The notes: generated from the letters alone by a model not told the origin. Counted from the first letter of the stretch, positions 42,446 through 51,772 are shown. The stretch is 64,000 nt of DNA from Phaeacidiphilus oryzae TH49 (GCF_000744815.1 NZ_JQMQ01000005.1:6777801-6841800), one strand, 5' to 3'. Translations and numbers: made by a program.

Positions 42446-43959
42446 CCTCGCCCTCCGCGCCCGGGCTCGTCGGCGGTGGCTCGGGTCTGGGGGTGTCCGT
42501 GCCCGGGCTGGCCGGCGGTGGCTCGGGTTCGGTGGCGTCCGCGCCCGCGATGGCCAATGGTGGCCCCGGCCAGGCGGTGTCCGCGCCCGGGCGGACCGGC
42601 GGTGGCCCGGGCTCGGCGGTGCCGGTGCTCGCGCACGGCGACGGTGGCTCGGGTTCGGCGGAGTCCGTGCCCGGGCTGGCCAGCGGCGGCTCGGGTTCAG
42701 CGGTGTCCGCGCCTGCGCAGCGCGGCGGTGGCCCCGGCCCGGCGGTGTCCGCGCCTGCGCTGGTCGGCGGTGGCTCGGGTGCGGGGGTGTCCGCGCCCGG
42801 GCTGGTCGGCGGTGGCTCGGGTGCGGCGGTGTCCGCCCCCGCGCAGGGCGGCGGTGGCTCGGGTGCGGCGGCGTCAGCGGCCGTGATGGCCAAAACTGGT
42901 CCTGGCTCGGCGGTGTCCGTGCCCGCGCAGGGCGGCGCCGAGTTCGGCCCGGCGGCGGCCCGTGGCTCAGGCGTCCGGGGCGCGGGCCCCCGCGGGGGCG
43001 GGGCCGGCCCCGGACGCTCGGCCGCCGGGGCGTGCGGGCTCGCGGAGGTCGCGCCTGGCGGGTACGCCGAGAGCGTCCTCCGATCCGGGGCGCTCCTCGT
43101 ACCCGCTCCCCGCTTCGTCGCGCTGGGGGACTCCGTGACCGAGGGGCTCGGGGATCCGGCCCCGGGCGGCCGCGGCTGGCGCGGGTGGGCGGCGCTGCTC
43201 GCGGAGAGCCTGGGCGCGGGCGACTACCGCAACCTCGCCCTCGCCGGTGCGGTCTCCCGGGACCTGGTGGAGCGTCAGCTCCCCTCCGCCGCCGCGTTCC
43301 GCCCCCACCTCGCCGCCCTCGTCATCGGCGGCAACGACACCCTCCGGGCCGGGTTCGACATCCACCTGCTCGCCGTCCGCCTGGACCGGGCCCTCGGCGA
43401 GCTCACCGCCCTCGGCGCCGTCCCGCTCACCGCCTGCCTGCCGGACCCCGGCCGCCTGCTGCGGCTGCCGCCGGACCTCGCCTGTCCGCTCGCCCGCCGC
43501 ATGGAGGCGCTCAACACCGTGGTGCACGCCCTCTCCGAGCGCTATGGCGCCGTCCACACCCACGCCGCCTGCCGCGCCGCCGCCGTCGACGACCCCGCGC
43601 TGTGGTCGGTCGACCGCCTCCACCCCTCCGAACGCGGGCACCGTATGCTGGCCCGGGCCTTCCACGCCGAGCTCGCCGCCCGCGGACTCGCGCCCGGCTT
43701 CCCGCCCGCCGCCGAGCCCACCGGCGCGGCACCCGGCCGGTCCGCCCGGGCTTGGTGGATGGCCACCCGCGGCAGCAGATGGGTCCTGGCCAGGTCCACC
43801 GACCTGCTCCCTGACCTCCTCCGGCTGGCCGCCCGCGAGCGCGCCCACCGCAGGCGCGGAGCGACGGCCGGCCTGGACGCCTGGGCGCGGGCCCGCACCG
43901 CCGCCGCCCTCGCCGCGCTCCACCCGCTGCCCGCCACGGCGGACGGCCCGGCGGCCTGA
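42442..43959 (+). CDS. SGNH/GDSL hydrolase with a repeat-rich N-terminus
   Basis: About 505 residues if it starts at the GTG at 42442. Residues 5-172 are twelve 14-residue repeats of the type S-A-P-G-x-x-G-G-G-S-G-x-x-V. The SGNH core follows: ALGDSVTEG with nucleophile S231, GGND, and DRLHPSERGH with the catalytic Asp/His. No clear signal peptide is seen with this start. The start is uncertain: several GTG codons and ATGs at 42550 and 42886 are in frame, and none has a good ribosome site. Third-position G/C supports this frame through the repeats. The likely activity is an esterase or deacylase acting with the two glycosyltransferases (inference). Confidence 0.75.
   Translation: MTSPSAPGLVGGGSGLGVSVPGLAGGGSGSVASAPAMANGGPGQAVSAPGRTGGGPGSAVPVLAHGDGGSGSAESVPGLASGGSGSAVSAPAQRGGGPGPAVSAPALVGGGSGAGVSAPGLVGGGSGAAVSAPAQGGGGSGAAASAAVMAKTGPGSAVSVPAQGGAEFGPAAARGSGVRGAGPRGGGAGPGRSAAGACGLAEVAPGGYAESVLRSGALLVPAPRFVALGDSVTEGLGDPAPGGRGWRGWAALLAESLGAGDYRNLALAGAVSRDLVERQLPSAAAFRPHLAALVIGGNDTLRAGFDIHLLAVRLDRALGELTALGAVPLTACLPDPGRLLRLPPDLACPLARRMEALNTVVHALSERYGAVHTHAACRAAAVDDPALWSVDRLHPSERGHRMLARAFHAELAARGLAPGFPPAAEPTGAAPGRSARAWWMATRGSRWVLARSTDLLPDLLRLAARERAHRRRGATAGLDAWARARTAAALAALHPLPATADGPAA
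42454..42957 (+). repeat. Twelve 42-bp tandem repeats
   Basis: Twelve consecutive 42-bp units without length variation encode 14-residue Gly/Ser/Ala/Pro repeats. Units are degenerate (cores such as GGCGGTGGCTCGGG). Because 42 is divisible by three, every frame, including the minus strand, is also repetitive. Confidence 0.95.
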
Positions 43960-44040
43960 GCCGGCCCGGCCCGCGCCTGCCCATACCCCCGCAAAACCGG
44001 TCCACCTGTGGCGAATTGGGTCGCTGTCGGTGGTTGCCCT

Positions 44041-44046
44041 TAGTCT
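44041..44046 (+). promoter_or_regulatory. Likely -10 for a leaderless transcript of the SMC module
   Basis: TAGTCT ends 8 nt before the GTG at 44055, fitting a transcript that starts at the start codon. TTGGGT at 44016-44021 is a possible -35 at 19-nt spacing. No Shine-Dalgarno sequence is present. Confidence 0.4.
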
Positions 44047-44054
44047 GGACCACC

Positions 44055-45683
44055 GTGACGACCGCGACCGGGAGGGACGACCTGACCAGCGCCCCGCACA
44101 GCAGCACCGAGAGCACACCGCCCGGCCCCGGCGCGCCCCGCCCCAGCGCCCCCCGCGCCGGCTTCGGCGGCGTGGCCCGGGCCCCGGGCCTGGGCCTGCC
44201 CGCCTTCGGCGCGCTCCCCGGCGCCCGCACCGCGCCGGGCCCGGCCGGCGACGAGGGCCTCGCCCGCCGCCTCCGCGCCCTCGCCTGCACCGCCCCGCTG
44301 CACGACCTGGACACCCGCAAGGCCAACCTGGCCGGCGAGTACGCGGTCTACGGCATGGCGGAGATCGGCCTGGCCGCGATCGACCTGGTCACCCTCAACA
44401 TGGACTTCGACGCCGGCGCCGACCGGGACCAGATACTGTCCCGCCTGCTGCCCCGCGTCGCTGCCCAGGCCCCCCGGCGCCCGGCAGCGGAACACGAGCG
44501 GGTCGCCCGCTGGGTGCTGGAGTCGCTGATCAACGTCGGCAGCGTGGACCGCGGCTTCCGCGCCGTCTACGGCACCTTCGGCCCGGAGGGCGAGTACGTC
44601 CGCCGGGACTACGACTTCAAGCTGGTCGAGGAGGTCCCCGGCCCGGACGGCGGGGTCTACCTCCGCACCACGGACGAGGCGGTCAACGTCCTGGTCGGCG
44701 CCCTGGACACGGATGTGACCTCGGCTCAGATCGCCGCCGAGGTCAAGCTGGAGGTGCTGATCAGGCGCGGCCGGCTGGCCGACGCCCAACTCGCCGCCGA
44801 GCAGGCCAGATACCGCACCGTCCAGTACGCCGAGACGCTGCGCCGGGCCCTGGACGCCACCCGCCGCAACGTCCGCGCCGTGGACTGGCTGAACGCCGTC
44901 CCCGACATGATCGCCGAAGCGCTGGACCACGTCGCCGACCGCTACCGCCACGAGACCGCGATCCTCACCAACATCCGCCGCGCCCGCGACGAGGCCGAGG
45001 ACGCCGAGCACAAGCGGCGGGCGGCCGAGCTGGTGGACATCGTCAAGGACTGCATCCGCCGGCACACCCAGCTGCAGACCCGCCTGCTGGAGGCCGGCCC
45101 GCTGTTCCGCGCCGAGCAGGACCGCCAGGCCTTCGCTGCCCCCGCCGCCCACGCCGGGGTGGACCTCTACGGCCAACTGCTCTGCTCCGTACTGCCCCTC
45201 CCGCTGGAGCGGGCGGTCCTGGTCACCGACGCCTTCTTCGGCCGCGGCACCGGCTTCCGCACGCCCGGTTCGGTCCGGCTCACCGATCTGGTCGACGGCC
45301 TGCTCACGCCGCCGGTCGAGCGCGAGCACCTCGGCGCCGAGCTCCCCGAACCCGACCTGGTGGCCACCCCGGACGACAGCCGCTTCTCCGAGGAGCAGCT
45401 GGAGGCGGCCCTCCAACTGCTGGACATCCCGGCCGAGGCCCCCCGCCGGCTCTCCGGCCTGCTCGCCGAGGCCCGCCGTCAGGACCCCGAACTCCCGTAC
45501 CTGGTGGCCCTGTTGTCCATTCACGCGGCCAGCCCGCCGGTGGGCGTCGCGCATCGGCAGGGCGAGCCCGGTGTCCTCTTCGCCGTGGACGACGGCACCC
45601 CGCTGGACGACCCCGACTTCGGCGGCGCCGACTTCATCCTCGGCACCGCGACCCTCACCCCGGACCCGGAGGCCGCCCGATGA
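44055..45683 (+). CDS. MukF/JetA-like kleisin subunit of an SMC complex
   Basis: This 542-residue protein has a Pro/Ala-rich N-terminus (about 1-60), a winged-helix-like domain, a central helical bundle (about 210-350; DTDVTSAQIAAEVKLEVLIRRGRLADAQLAAEQARYRT and DHVADRYRHETAILTNIRRARDEAE) and a C-terminal domain (about 370-540). I infer a kleisin role from this architecture and from gene order: kleisin, small winged-helix partner, giant SMC ATPase. That is the order of MukF-E-B and of JetA-B-C. Direct similarity by eye is weak. GTG start at 44055 fits a leaderless transcript; ATGA overlap with the next gene. Confidence 0.65.
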   Translation: MTTATGRDDLTSAPHSSTESTPPGPGAPRPSAPRAGFGGVARAPGLGLPAFGALPGARTAPGPAGDEGLARRLRALACTAPLHDLDTRKANLAGEYAVYGMAEIGLAAIDLVTLNMDFDAGADRDQILSRLLPRVAAQAPRRPAAEHERVARWVLESLINVGSVDRGFRAVYGTFGPEGEYVRRDYDFKLVEEVPGPDGGVYLRTTDEAVNVLVGALDTDVTSAQIAAEVKLEVLIRRGRLADAQLAAEQARYRTVQYAETLRRALDATRRNVRAVDWLNAVPDMIAEALDHVADRYRHETAILTNIRRARDEAEDAEHKRRAAELVDIVKDCIRRHTQLQTRLLEAGPLFRAEQDRQAFAAPAAHAGVDLYGQLLCSVLPLPLERAVLVTDAFFGRGTGFRTPGSVRLTDLVDGLLTPPVEREHLGAELPEPDLVATPDDSRFSEEQLEAALQLLDIPAEAPRRLSGLLAEARRQDPELPYLVALLSIHAASPPVGVAHRQGEPGVLFAVDDGTPLDDPDFGGADFILGTATLTPDPEAAR

Positions 45684-46630
45684 CCCCCGCCGAGCAGACC
45701 CACGCCACCATCGACGAGGACGCCGCCGACGCCCCGCACGCCGCCGCCGAGGCCCCGCACGCCGCCGCCCCCGTTCCGGAGGCCGGCGCCCACGCGGCCG
45801 CCGCCGCGATCACCCCCGCCGACACCACCGAGGCCGCCCGCCTGGTCGCCCACGGCCTCCAGCCCAAGCAGCTCCCGGCCCGGGACGCCGACTACGCGGC
45901 CCTGGTCCGCCGCTACCGCGAGGACCCGCCCTTCGCCCGGCTCGCCGACGCCGTGGCCACAGGACTGGGGCTGATCGTCCTCGAGGTCTCCCCGCGCACC
46001 GGGATGGCCCTCTCCGCCTACGAGGACTCGGTCTTCTCGGTGCGCCTCGGCGAGTACTCCCGGCGCGCGGTCTCCGACACCGGCGACCGCTTCCTCCACG
46101 GACTGGCCCACCTGTCGGTGGCCGCCCTCGCCTTCCCCCGTCCCGAGGACGTGGTCGACGACGGCTACATCGGCCGGATCACCGTGAACGGCGTGGACGC
46201 CTTCGTCCGCCAGGCCTGCCGCCGCCTCGCCGAACGCGCCGACGAGGAGGGCGCGAACACCGACCCCACCACCGACGCCCCCGAACTGGAGGCCGCCTGG
46301 CGGGTGTACGCCCGGCGCAGCGCGACCGGCGCCACCAAGGACGCCCGCCGCCTGGCCGGCTCCACCACCGGCATCATCAGCAAGGCGGTCGGCTTCCTGG
46401 TGGACTCCGGCTTCCTGCAGAAGACCTCGGACGACGCCGGCGGCACCTACCGCACCACCGCGCGGTACCAGCTCCAGGTCCGCGAACTCGCGGCCACCGC
46501 CGCGATGTCCGAGCTCCTCGACCTCGGCATCACCCCCATCAGCGACGGCACCGCCACGCTGGCCCCGGCGGCCGACCCGGAGACCGAGGAACTGGCCGCC
46601 GACGCGGGCCTCCCGTTCCACGCGCTCTGA
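45680..46630 (+). CDS. MukE/JetB-like subunit of an SMC complex
   Basis: This 316-residue protein has an Ala/His/Pro-rich N-terminal stretch of about 50 residues and then two winged-helix-like regions: DYAALVRRYREDPPFARLADAVATGLGL, and later STTGIISKAVGFLVDSGFLQKTSDDAGG followed by TTARYQLQVREL. MukE and JetB are winged-helix proteins of this size that bridge the kleisin and DNA. It starts by ATGA overlap with the preceding gene, so the two are surely cotranslated. The assignment rests on context and predicted fold, not on a strong motif. Confidence 0.65.
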   Translation: MTPAEQTHATIDEDAADAPHAAAEAPHAAAPVPEAGAHAAAAAITPADTTEAARLVAHGLQPKQLPARDADYAALVRRYREDPPFARLADAVATGLGLIVLEVSPRTGMALSAYEDSVFSVRLGEYSRRAVSDTGDRFLHGLAHLSVAALAFPRPEDVVDDGYIGRITVNGVDAFVRQACRRLAERADEEGANTDPTTDAPELEAAWRVYARRSATGATKDARRLAGSTTGIISKAVGFLVDSGFLQKTSDDAGGTYRTTARYQLQVRELAATAAMSELLDLGITPISDGTATLAPAADPETEELAADAGLPFHAL

Positions 46631-46643
46631 CCCGCCGCCCCGA

Positions 46644-46800
46644 GAAGTCGCGCGGCGACTTCAGGGGCGCGGGGAACCGCGCGGCCGGCCCTCTACGGCG
46701 CCGCACCCGGCAACGGCCACCGGGCCGCAACCCCAACTCCGTCGCCGAGCGCGCCAGGGCCCGGGGCCCGGGGTCCGGGGCAGCAGCCCCCCGCGGAAAC
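46644..46800. repeat. Hairpin plus dispersed streptomycete-type repeat
   Basis: An 8-bp stem GAAGTCGC/GCGACTTC with a 3-nt loop (46644-46662) is followed at once by AGGGGCGCGGGGAACCGCGC and then by a GC-rich block with GGGCCCGGGGCCCGGGG. I recognise both parts from intergenic regions of many Streptomyces genomes. They fill most of the gap between the second and third SMC-module genes. A possible -10 TAGCGT for the third gene is at 46857-46862. Confidence 0.55.
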
Positions 46801-46903
46801 CCGCCGCGCGCAGCGCCGTTTGCCCAGGTCCGCACGGTTCTGTCAGCGTCGTCCGGTAGCGTTGGCCCCCGCTGAGCAGAGATCCAAGCCCCCTCGGAGA
46901 GAC

Positions 46904-49900
46904 ATGTACGAGCTGAACCGCGTGCGGTTGTACTCGATCGGCCCGGCCGGCGCCCGCTACGCCGACACCGTGCTCGATCTGCGCGGTGTCGGCGACCCCG
47001 TCCCCGAGCCCGGCCCCCAGCAGCCCGGACTCTTCGGCGAGGAGCCGGCCGGCCCGCCCCGCCGCCCGGCCCCCGCCGGCGTCCTCTTCCTGGAGAACGG
47101 CGGCGGCAAGTCCGTCCTCCTCAAGCTGATCTTCTCGGTGATGCTGCCGGGCCACCGCAACACCCTCGGCGGCGCCAGCTCCGGCGTGCTGCGGAAGTTC
47201 CTCCTCGCCGACGACTGCGGCCACGTCGCCCTGGAGTGGCAGCACACGGTGACCGGCGAGCTGGTCGTGGTGGGCAAGGTCAGCGAGTGGCGGGGCCGTC
47301 AGGTCTCCTCCGACCCGCGGAAGTTCGCCGAGGCCTGGTACTCGTTCCGCCCCGGCCCCGGGATGACCCTGGAGTCGCTGCCGGTCGCCGAGCGCGTCGT
47401 CCTCCCCCCGCATCCGGCCGTCCCCTCGCCCGCCCAGGCGCCCGACGACTCCCCGGCCGGCTCCGACGGGCAGCCCGGGGCCGACGCGGCCGCCCCGGCC
47501 GCCGCGCTCGCCCCCGCCCGCCCCACCGCGACCGGCCGCCGCCGCACCATGAAGGGCTTCCGGGATGCCCTCACCGAGGCCGGCAAGGCCTACCCGGACA
47601 TCGAGGCGGTCTGGGAGGAGACCCACGAGCGCTGGCTCGAGCACCTCGGCGAGCTCGGCCTGGATCCCGAACTCTTCCGCTACCAGCGGGAGATGAACGC
47701 CGACGAGGGCGAGGCCGCCGGCCTCTTCGCGGTCCGCAACGACACCGACTTCTCCGACCTCCTCCTCCGCGCGGTCACCGACACCCGGGACACCGACGGC
47801 CTCGCCGACCTGGTGCACGGCTTCGCGGCCAAGCTCGGCCGGCGTGCCGAGCTCACCGCCGAGCGGGACTTCACCGCCGGCTCGCTCGACCTGCTGCGCC
47901 GGATCGCCGAGGCCTCCGAGGCCCGCGAGTCCGTCCGGGAGCACCACCGCCAGGCCGACCGCCGCACCCGCCGCCTGGTCCGCTCGCTCGCCGCCCGCGC
48001 GGAGGAGGAGCGGGCCCGCGCCGGCGAGCTGGCCACCGGCGTGGCGGACGCCGCCTCCGCCGTCCGCGAGGCCGAGGCGACCCGTACCGGGCACTCCCTC
48101 ACCACCGCAGAACTCGCCCACCGCCACGCCTCGTTGAGCCTGGCCGCGGCCACCTCCGAGGCCGGCGCGCTGCGCCGCGAGCTGCTGGACGCCCGTACCC
48201 TCCACTCGGCCTGGCAGGCCACCGAGACGGTGCTCCGGCGGCGGGCCGCCGCGGACCGCTCGGCCCGGGTGACCGCCGCGATCCGGGAGGCCGAGCGGGA
48301 CGCCGCCCCGGCGCTCGCCGCCCGCGCCCGCGCCGCGGCCGCGCTGGTCCGCGCACTGGAGCGGGCGGCCGGCGAGGCCGAGACCCAGGCCGAGGAGCTG
48401 GAGCAGCGCGCCTCCGCCCTCCAGGAGGACGGCGAGGCCGCGCACCGCGACGCCACCGCGGCGGCCACCGCCGCGCAGAAGGCCCGCAGCGAGGCCGACC
48501 ACCTCCGCCAGCGGCTCGCCGAGGTCGAGCGGGAGACCCAGGCCGCCGTCGAGGCCGGCTGGATCGAGGCCGCCGCCCCCGCCGGCGGCGGTACCGGCGG
48601 CGAGGGCGCCGGGTCGGGCTCCGCCCCCGCCCCGGCCGTCGACCCGGCCCGCGCCGCGCTGGACGCCTCCGGCGCCGAGCAGTCCGCGGCCAGGGCCTGG
48701 GAGCAGGCCCGGGCCCACTCCGACCAGGCGGCCGCCCGCGCCCGCGAGGCCGCGGCCGCCGAGAACCGCGCCGAGCTCGCCGCCGCCCGCGCGGACGACG
48801 CCCTCCGGGCCGCCCAGCGCGCGATGGCCGCCGACCGCGGCGCCGCGGTCCAACTCGCCGCCGAGCCCCGCCTCGCCGAACTCCTCGGCCTGAGCCCGTA
48901 CGACGCGGACCGCGCGGCCTACCCGACCGCGGACGCGGACCAGGCGGCCGGCGGCCGGCCCGACCCGTCCGATCCGCCGGGCCCGTCCGGCCTCCCGGCG
49001 ATGCTCACCCCCGAGGCCCTGGACGGCCAGGCGGACGCCCTCCGCGAGCTGCTGGAGGAGTCCGTCGCCGGCGCCGAGCGCTCGCTCTTCGACCTGCGGA
49101 CGGCCGCCGCCGACGACGCCCGGATCCTCGGCGCCCTCGGGGACGGCGGGCTGCTGCCGCCCGGCCCCGACGTCCTGGCCACCGTCGAGCACCTCGGCGA
49201 GCACGGGGTGCCGGCCCTCCCCGGCTGGCGCTACCTCGCCCAGTCCGTGGACCCGGCCGACCACGACCGCATCCTGGCCGCCCGCCCCGAGCTGGTGGAC
49301 GGCGTCGTCGTCACCGACCCCCAGTCGCTGGAGCGCGCCCGCGAGGCGCTCTCCGCGGCCGCCCTGCTGCCCCGCTCGACGGTGGCCGTCGGCACGGCCG
49401 CGGCGCTGATCGCCCCCATCACCGACGCCGCCGACGGACCCTCGGCCCAGGGCTCCTACTTCGTCGTCCCGCCCAACCCGGCGATGCACGACGAGCACGC
49501 CGCCGACGACGAACGCCGCAGGCTCCGCGAACGCGCCGGCGAGCGGGACGAGCGGATCCGCGACCTCGCCGCCCGCCTCGGCCACGACCGCGGTCTCCTC
49601 TCCCGCCTGGAGTCCTGGCGGGAGACCTGCCCCGAGGGCTCCCTCGCCGAGCTCGCCGAGGCGGTCGACGCCGCCCGCGAGGCCGCCACCGAGGCCGGCG
49701 CCGAGCTGGTCGCCGCCCGCGCCGCCCACGGCGAGGCCGAGGCCGAACGCTCCACCGCGGCAAGCCTCCTGGAGGAGCGGCTGGAGGCGTACCAGACGGC
49801 CCGCCGGCGCGCCGACGCGCTGGCCGGCCTGGCCTCCCGGCTGCGCGAGGTGCCCGCCTGGCAGCGCCGGCTGCGCGAACTGGCCGAGGAGGTCGCCGAG

Positions 49901-51766
49901 GCCGAGCAGCGCCAGGAGCTCTGCGCGGAACGCGCCCGCCTCGGCGACCAGGACCGCCGCGGTGTCCAGCGCGCCGCCGACGACGCCCGCCGCACCGCCC
50001 GCACGCTGCGCGCCGAACGCGCCGAGGTGGCCGGCAACGACACCAGCTGGCTGGACGAGACGGACCCGGGCGCCGAGGACGACACCCCGCTGGCCACCCT
50101 CCGCGACGCCTACCGGGTCGCCTCCCAGCTCTACGAGAAGGTCGGCGTCGGCGCCGACCTCCGCGCCGAGCAGGCCCGCGCGGAGAGCGACGAGGCCGCG
50201 GCCGGCGCCGAGCTGGAACGCCTCACCAACAAGGTCCGCACCCGCGCGGAATCCCTGCTGAGCTCCACCGACGCCGCCGACGGCCCGGGCCGGCTGGCCG
50301 CCGTCGCCCGCGCCGAGGAGCTGGTGCAGAACATCGAGGCCCGCTCGGCCGCCGCCAGCGAGCAGCTGGGCCGGCTCCGTGCCGAGGTCGAGCGCAGCGC
50401 CCCCGCCGAGGGCGAGCACCACACCGAGCTCCCGGACGACCTGGTCCCGCAGGACCCCGAGCACGCCCAGACCCTGCTGCGGGCCGCCACCGCCCGGCTG
50501 GCCGAGGCCGGCGACGCCCTGGACGCCGCCCGGGCCGCCCACGCGGACCTGGTCCGCGGCTACGAGTCCACCCGCGCGGCCGCCGCCGAGTTCGAGGAGC
50601 TGGCCGGCCAGCTCCGGGACAACCTCCGCGATCCGCGCGGCGACCACGGGCGTGACGCGGAGGGCGAGGAGGCCGCCGAGTCCGCCCCCGCCGAGCCGGC
50701 CCCCTACGAGGGCAGCACGGCGGAGGCCCGCACGGCCGCGGCCGAGTCCCGCCGCGCCCTCCGGGCCGCCGCGGGCGAGCTCTCCGCCGCCGAGATGGCC
50801 GTCCGCGACGCCTCCGACGTCCTGGTCCGGCACGCCAACGCGGCCCGCTACGAGGCCGTTCGGACGCCGGCCCGCCAGCAGATCCGGGAGCTCCCGGCGG
50901 CGGCGCTGCCCGAGCACGCGTCCCGCTGGGCGGACGCCTTCGAGCCCCGGCTCCGCGTCCTCACCGACGAGTTGACCCAGCTCGAACGGAACCGCGACAG
51001 CATCGTCGACCGCCTCCGCGGCCTGGTCGAGTCCTCCCTCGCGACCCTCCGCTCGGCGCAGCGCCTCTCCCGCCTCCCCGACGGCCTGGGGGAGTGGTCC
51101 GGGCAGGAGTTCCTCCGGATCCGCTTCACCGACCCCGACCACTCGCTCCTCACCGAGCGCCTGGGCGAGGTGATCGACGAGGCGACGCGGGCGGCCGTCC
51201 GCAAGAACTCCGACCTCCGCCGGGACGGGATGACCCTCCTCCTCCGCGGTGTCCACGCGGCCCTGGAGCCCAACGGCATCACCGTCGAGATCCTCAAGCC
51301 GGACGCCGTCCTCCGGGCCGAACGGGTCCCGGTGAGCCAGATGGCCGACGTCTTCTCCGGCGGCCAGCTGCTCACCGCCGCCATCGCCCTCTACTGCACG
51401 ATGGCCGCCCTCCGCTCCAACGACCGGGGCCAGGCCAAGCTCCGCCACGCCGGGACGCTCTTCCTGGACAACCCCATCGGCCGGGCGAACGCCACCTACC
51501 TCCTCGAACTCCAGCGGGCGGTGGCCCGCGCCCTCGGGGTCCAGCTCATCTACACCACGGGCCTCTTCGACACCACCGCCCTCGCGGAGTTCCCCCTCGT
51601 CATCCGCCTCCGCAACGACGCCGACCTCCGAGCCGGCCTCAAGTACATCTCGGTGGAGGAGCACCTCCGCCCCGGTCTCCCCGACCACGACCCCCAGGGC
51701 CCCGCCATCCACGGCGAGGTCACCGCCACACGGCTCTACCGCCGCCCAGCCGAATCCGAGACATAA
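46904..51766 (+). CDS. MukB/JetC-like giant SMC ATPase
   Basis: This 1620-residue SMC/Rad50-type protein has an N-terminal Walker A ENGGGKS (64-70) after MYELNRVRLYSIGPAG. Long Ala/Glu/Arg-rich coiled coils (about 300-690 and 860-1380) flank a globular hinge (about 700-860; LPGWRYLAQSVDPADHDRIL). At the C-terminus are the signature FSGGQ (1484-1488) and Walker B LFLDN (1520-1523). The Walker B has Asp-Asn rather than Asp-Glu. The coils folding at the hinge would join the two ATPase halves. GGAGAG precedes the ATG at 46904; an extension to 46820 adds a non-homologous leader. It probably works with the two upstream proteins in DNA loop extrusion. Confidence 0.85.
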   Translation: MYELNRVRLYSIGPAGARYADTVLDLRGVGDPVPEPGPQQPGLFGEEPAGPPRRPAPAGVLFLENGGGKSVLLKLIFSVMLPGHRNTLGGASSGVLRKFLLADDCGHVALEWQHTVTGELVVVGKVSEWRGRQVSSDPRKFAEAWYSFRPGPGMTLESLPVAERVVLPPHPAVPSPAQAPDDSPAGSDGQPGADAAAPAAALAPARPTATGRRRTMKGFRDALTEAGKAYPDIEAVWEETHERWLEHLGELGLDPELFRYQREMNADEGEAAGLFAVRNDTDFSDLLLRAVTDTRDTDGLADLVHGFAAKLGRRAELTAERDFTAGSLDLLRRIAEASEARESVREHHRQADRRTRRLVRSLAARAEEERARAGELATGVADAASAVREAEATRTGHSLTTAELAHRHASLSLAAATSEAGALRRELLDARTLHSAWQATETVLRRRAAADRSARVTAAIREAERDAAPALAARARAAAALVRALERAAGEAETQAEELEQRASALQEDGEAAHRDATAAATAAQKARSEADHLRQRLAEVERETQAAVEAGWIEAAAPAGGGTGGEGAGSGSAPAPAVDPARAALDASGAEQSAARAWEQARAHSDQAAARAREAAAAENRAELAAARADDALRAAQRAMAADRGAAVQLAAEPRLAELLGLSPYDADRAAYPTADADQAAGGRPDPSDPPGPSGLPAMLTPEALDGQADALRELLEESVAGAERSLFDLRTAAADDARILGALGDGGLLPPGPDVLATVEHLGEHGVPALPGWRYLAQSVDPADHDRILAARPELVDGVVVTDPQSLERAREALSAAALLPRSTVAVGTAAALIAPITDAADGPSAQGSYFVVPPNPAMHDEHAADDERRRLRERAGERDERIRDLAARLGHDRGLLSRLESWRETCPEGSLAELAEAVDAAREAATEAGAELVAARAAHGEAEAERSTAASLLEERLEAYQTARRRADALAGLASRLREVPAWQRRLRELAEEVAEAEQRQELCAERARLGDQDRRGVQRAADDARRTARTLRAERAEVAGNDTSWLDETDPGAEDDTPLATLRDAYRVASQLYEKVGVGADLRAEQARAESDEAAAGAELERLTNKVRTRAESLLSSTDAADGPGRLAAVARAEELVQNIEARSAAASEQLGRLRAEVERSAPAEGEHHTELPDDLVPQDPEHAQTLLRAATARLAEAGDALDAARAAHADLVRGYESTRAAAAEFEELAGQLRDNLRDPRGDHGRDAEGEEAAESAPAEPAPYEGSTAEARTAAAESRRALRAAAGELSAAEMAVRDASDVLVRHANAARYEAVRTPARQQIRELPAAALPEHASRWADAFEPRLRVLTDELTQLERNRDSIVDRLRGLVESSLATLRSAQRLSRLPDGLGEWSGQEFLRIRFTDPDHSLLTERLGEVIDEATRAAVRKNSDLRRDGMTLLLRGVHAALEPNGITVEILKPDAVLRAERVPVSQMADVFSGGQLLTAAIALYCTMAALRSNDRGQAKLRHAGTLFLDNPIGRANATYLLELQRAVARALGVQLIYTTGLFDTTALAEFPLVIRLRNDADLRAGLKYISVEEHLRPGLPDHDPQGPAIHGEVTATRLYRRPAESET

Positions 51767-51772
51767 CCCGCG

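Noticed and set aside
41076-42893. Minus-strand frame with Pro/Glu/Ala repeats opposite the second glycosyltransferase
   Set aside because: The repeats are only the complement of the 42-bp array, and the rest is opposite a conserved GT4 domain.
42454-42957. CRISPR array
   Set aside because: The 42-bp units abut without spacers, are degenerate and are in frame with a hydrolase gene.
44055-51766. Calling the SMC module a complete Wadjet defence system
   Set aside because: No JetD-like TOPRIM nuclease is seen and similarity of the small subunits is weak; kept as a finding rather than a named system.
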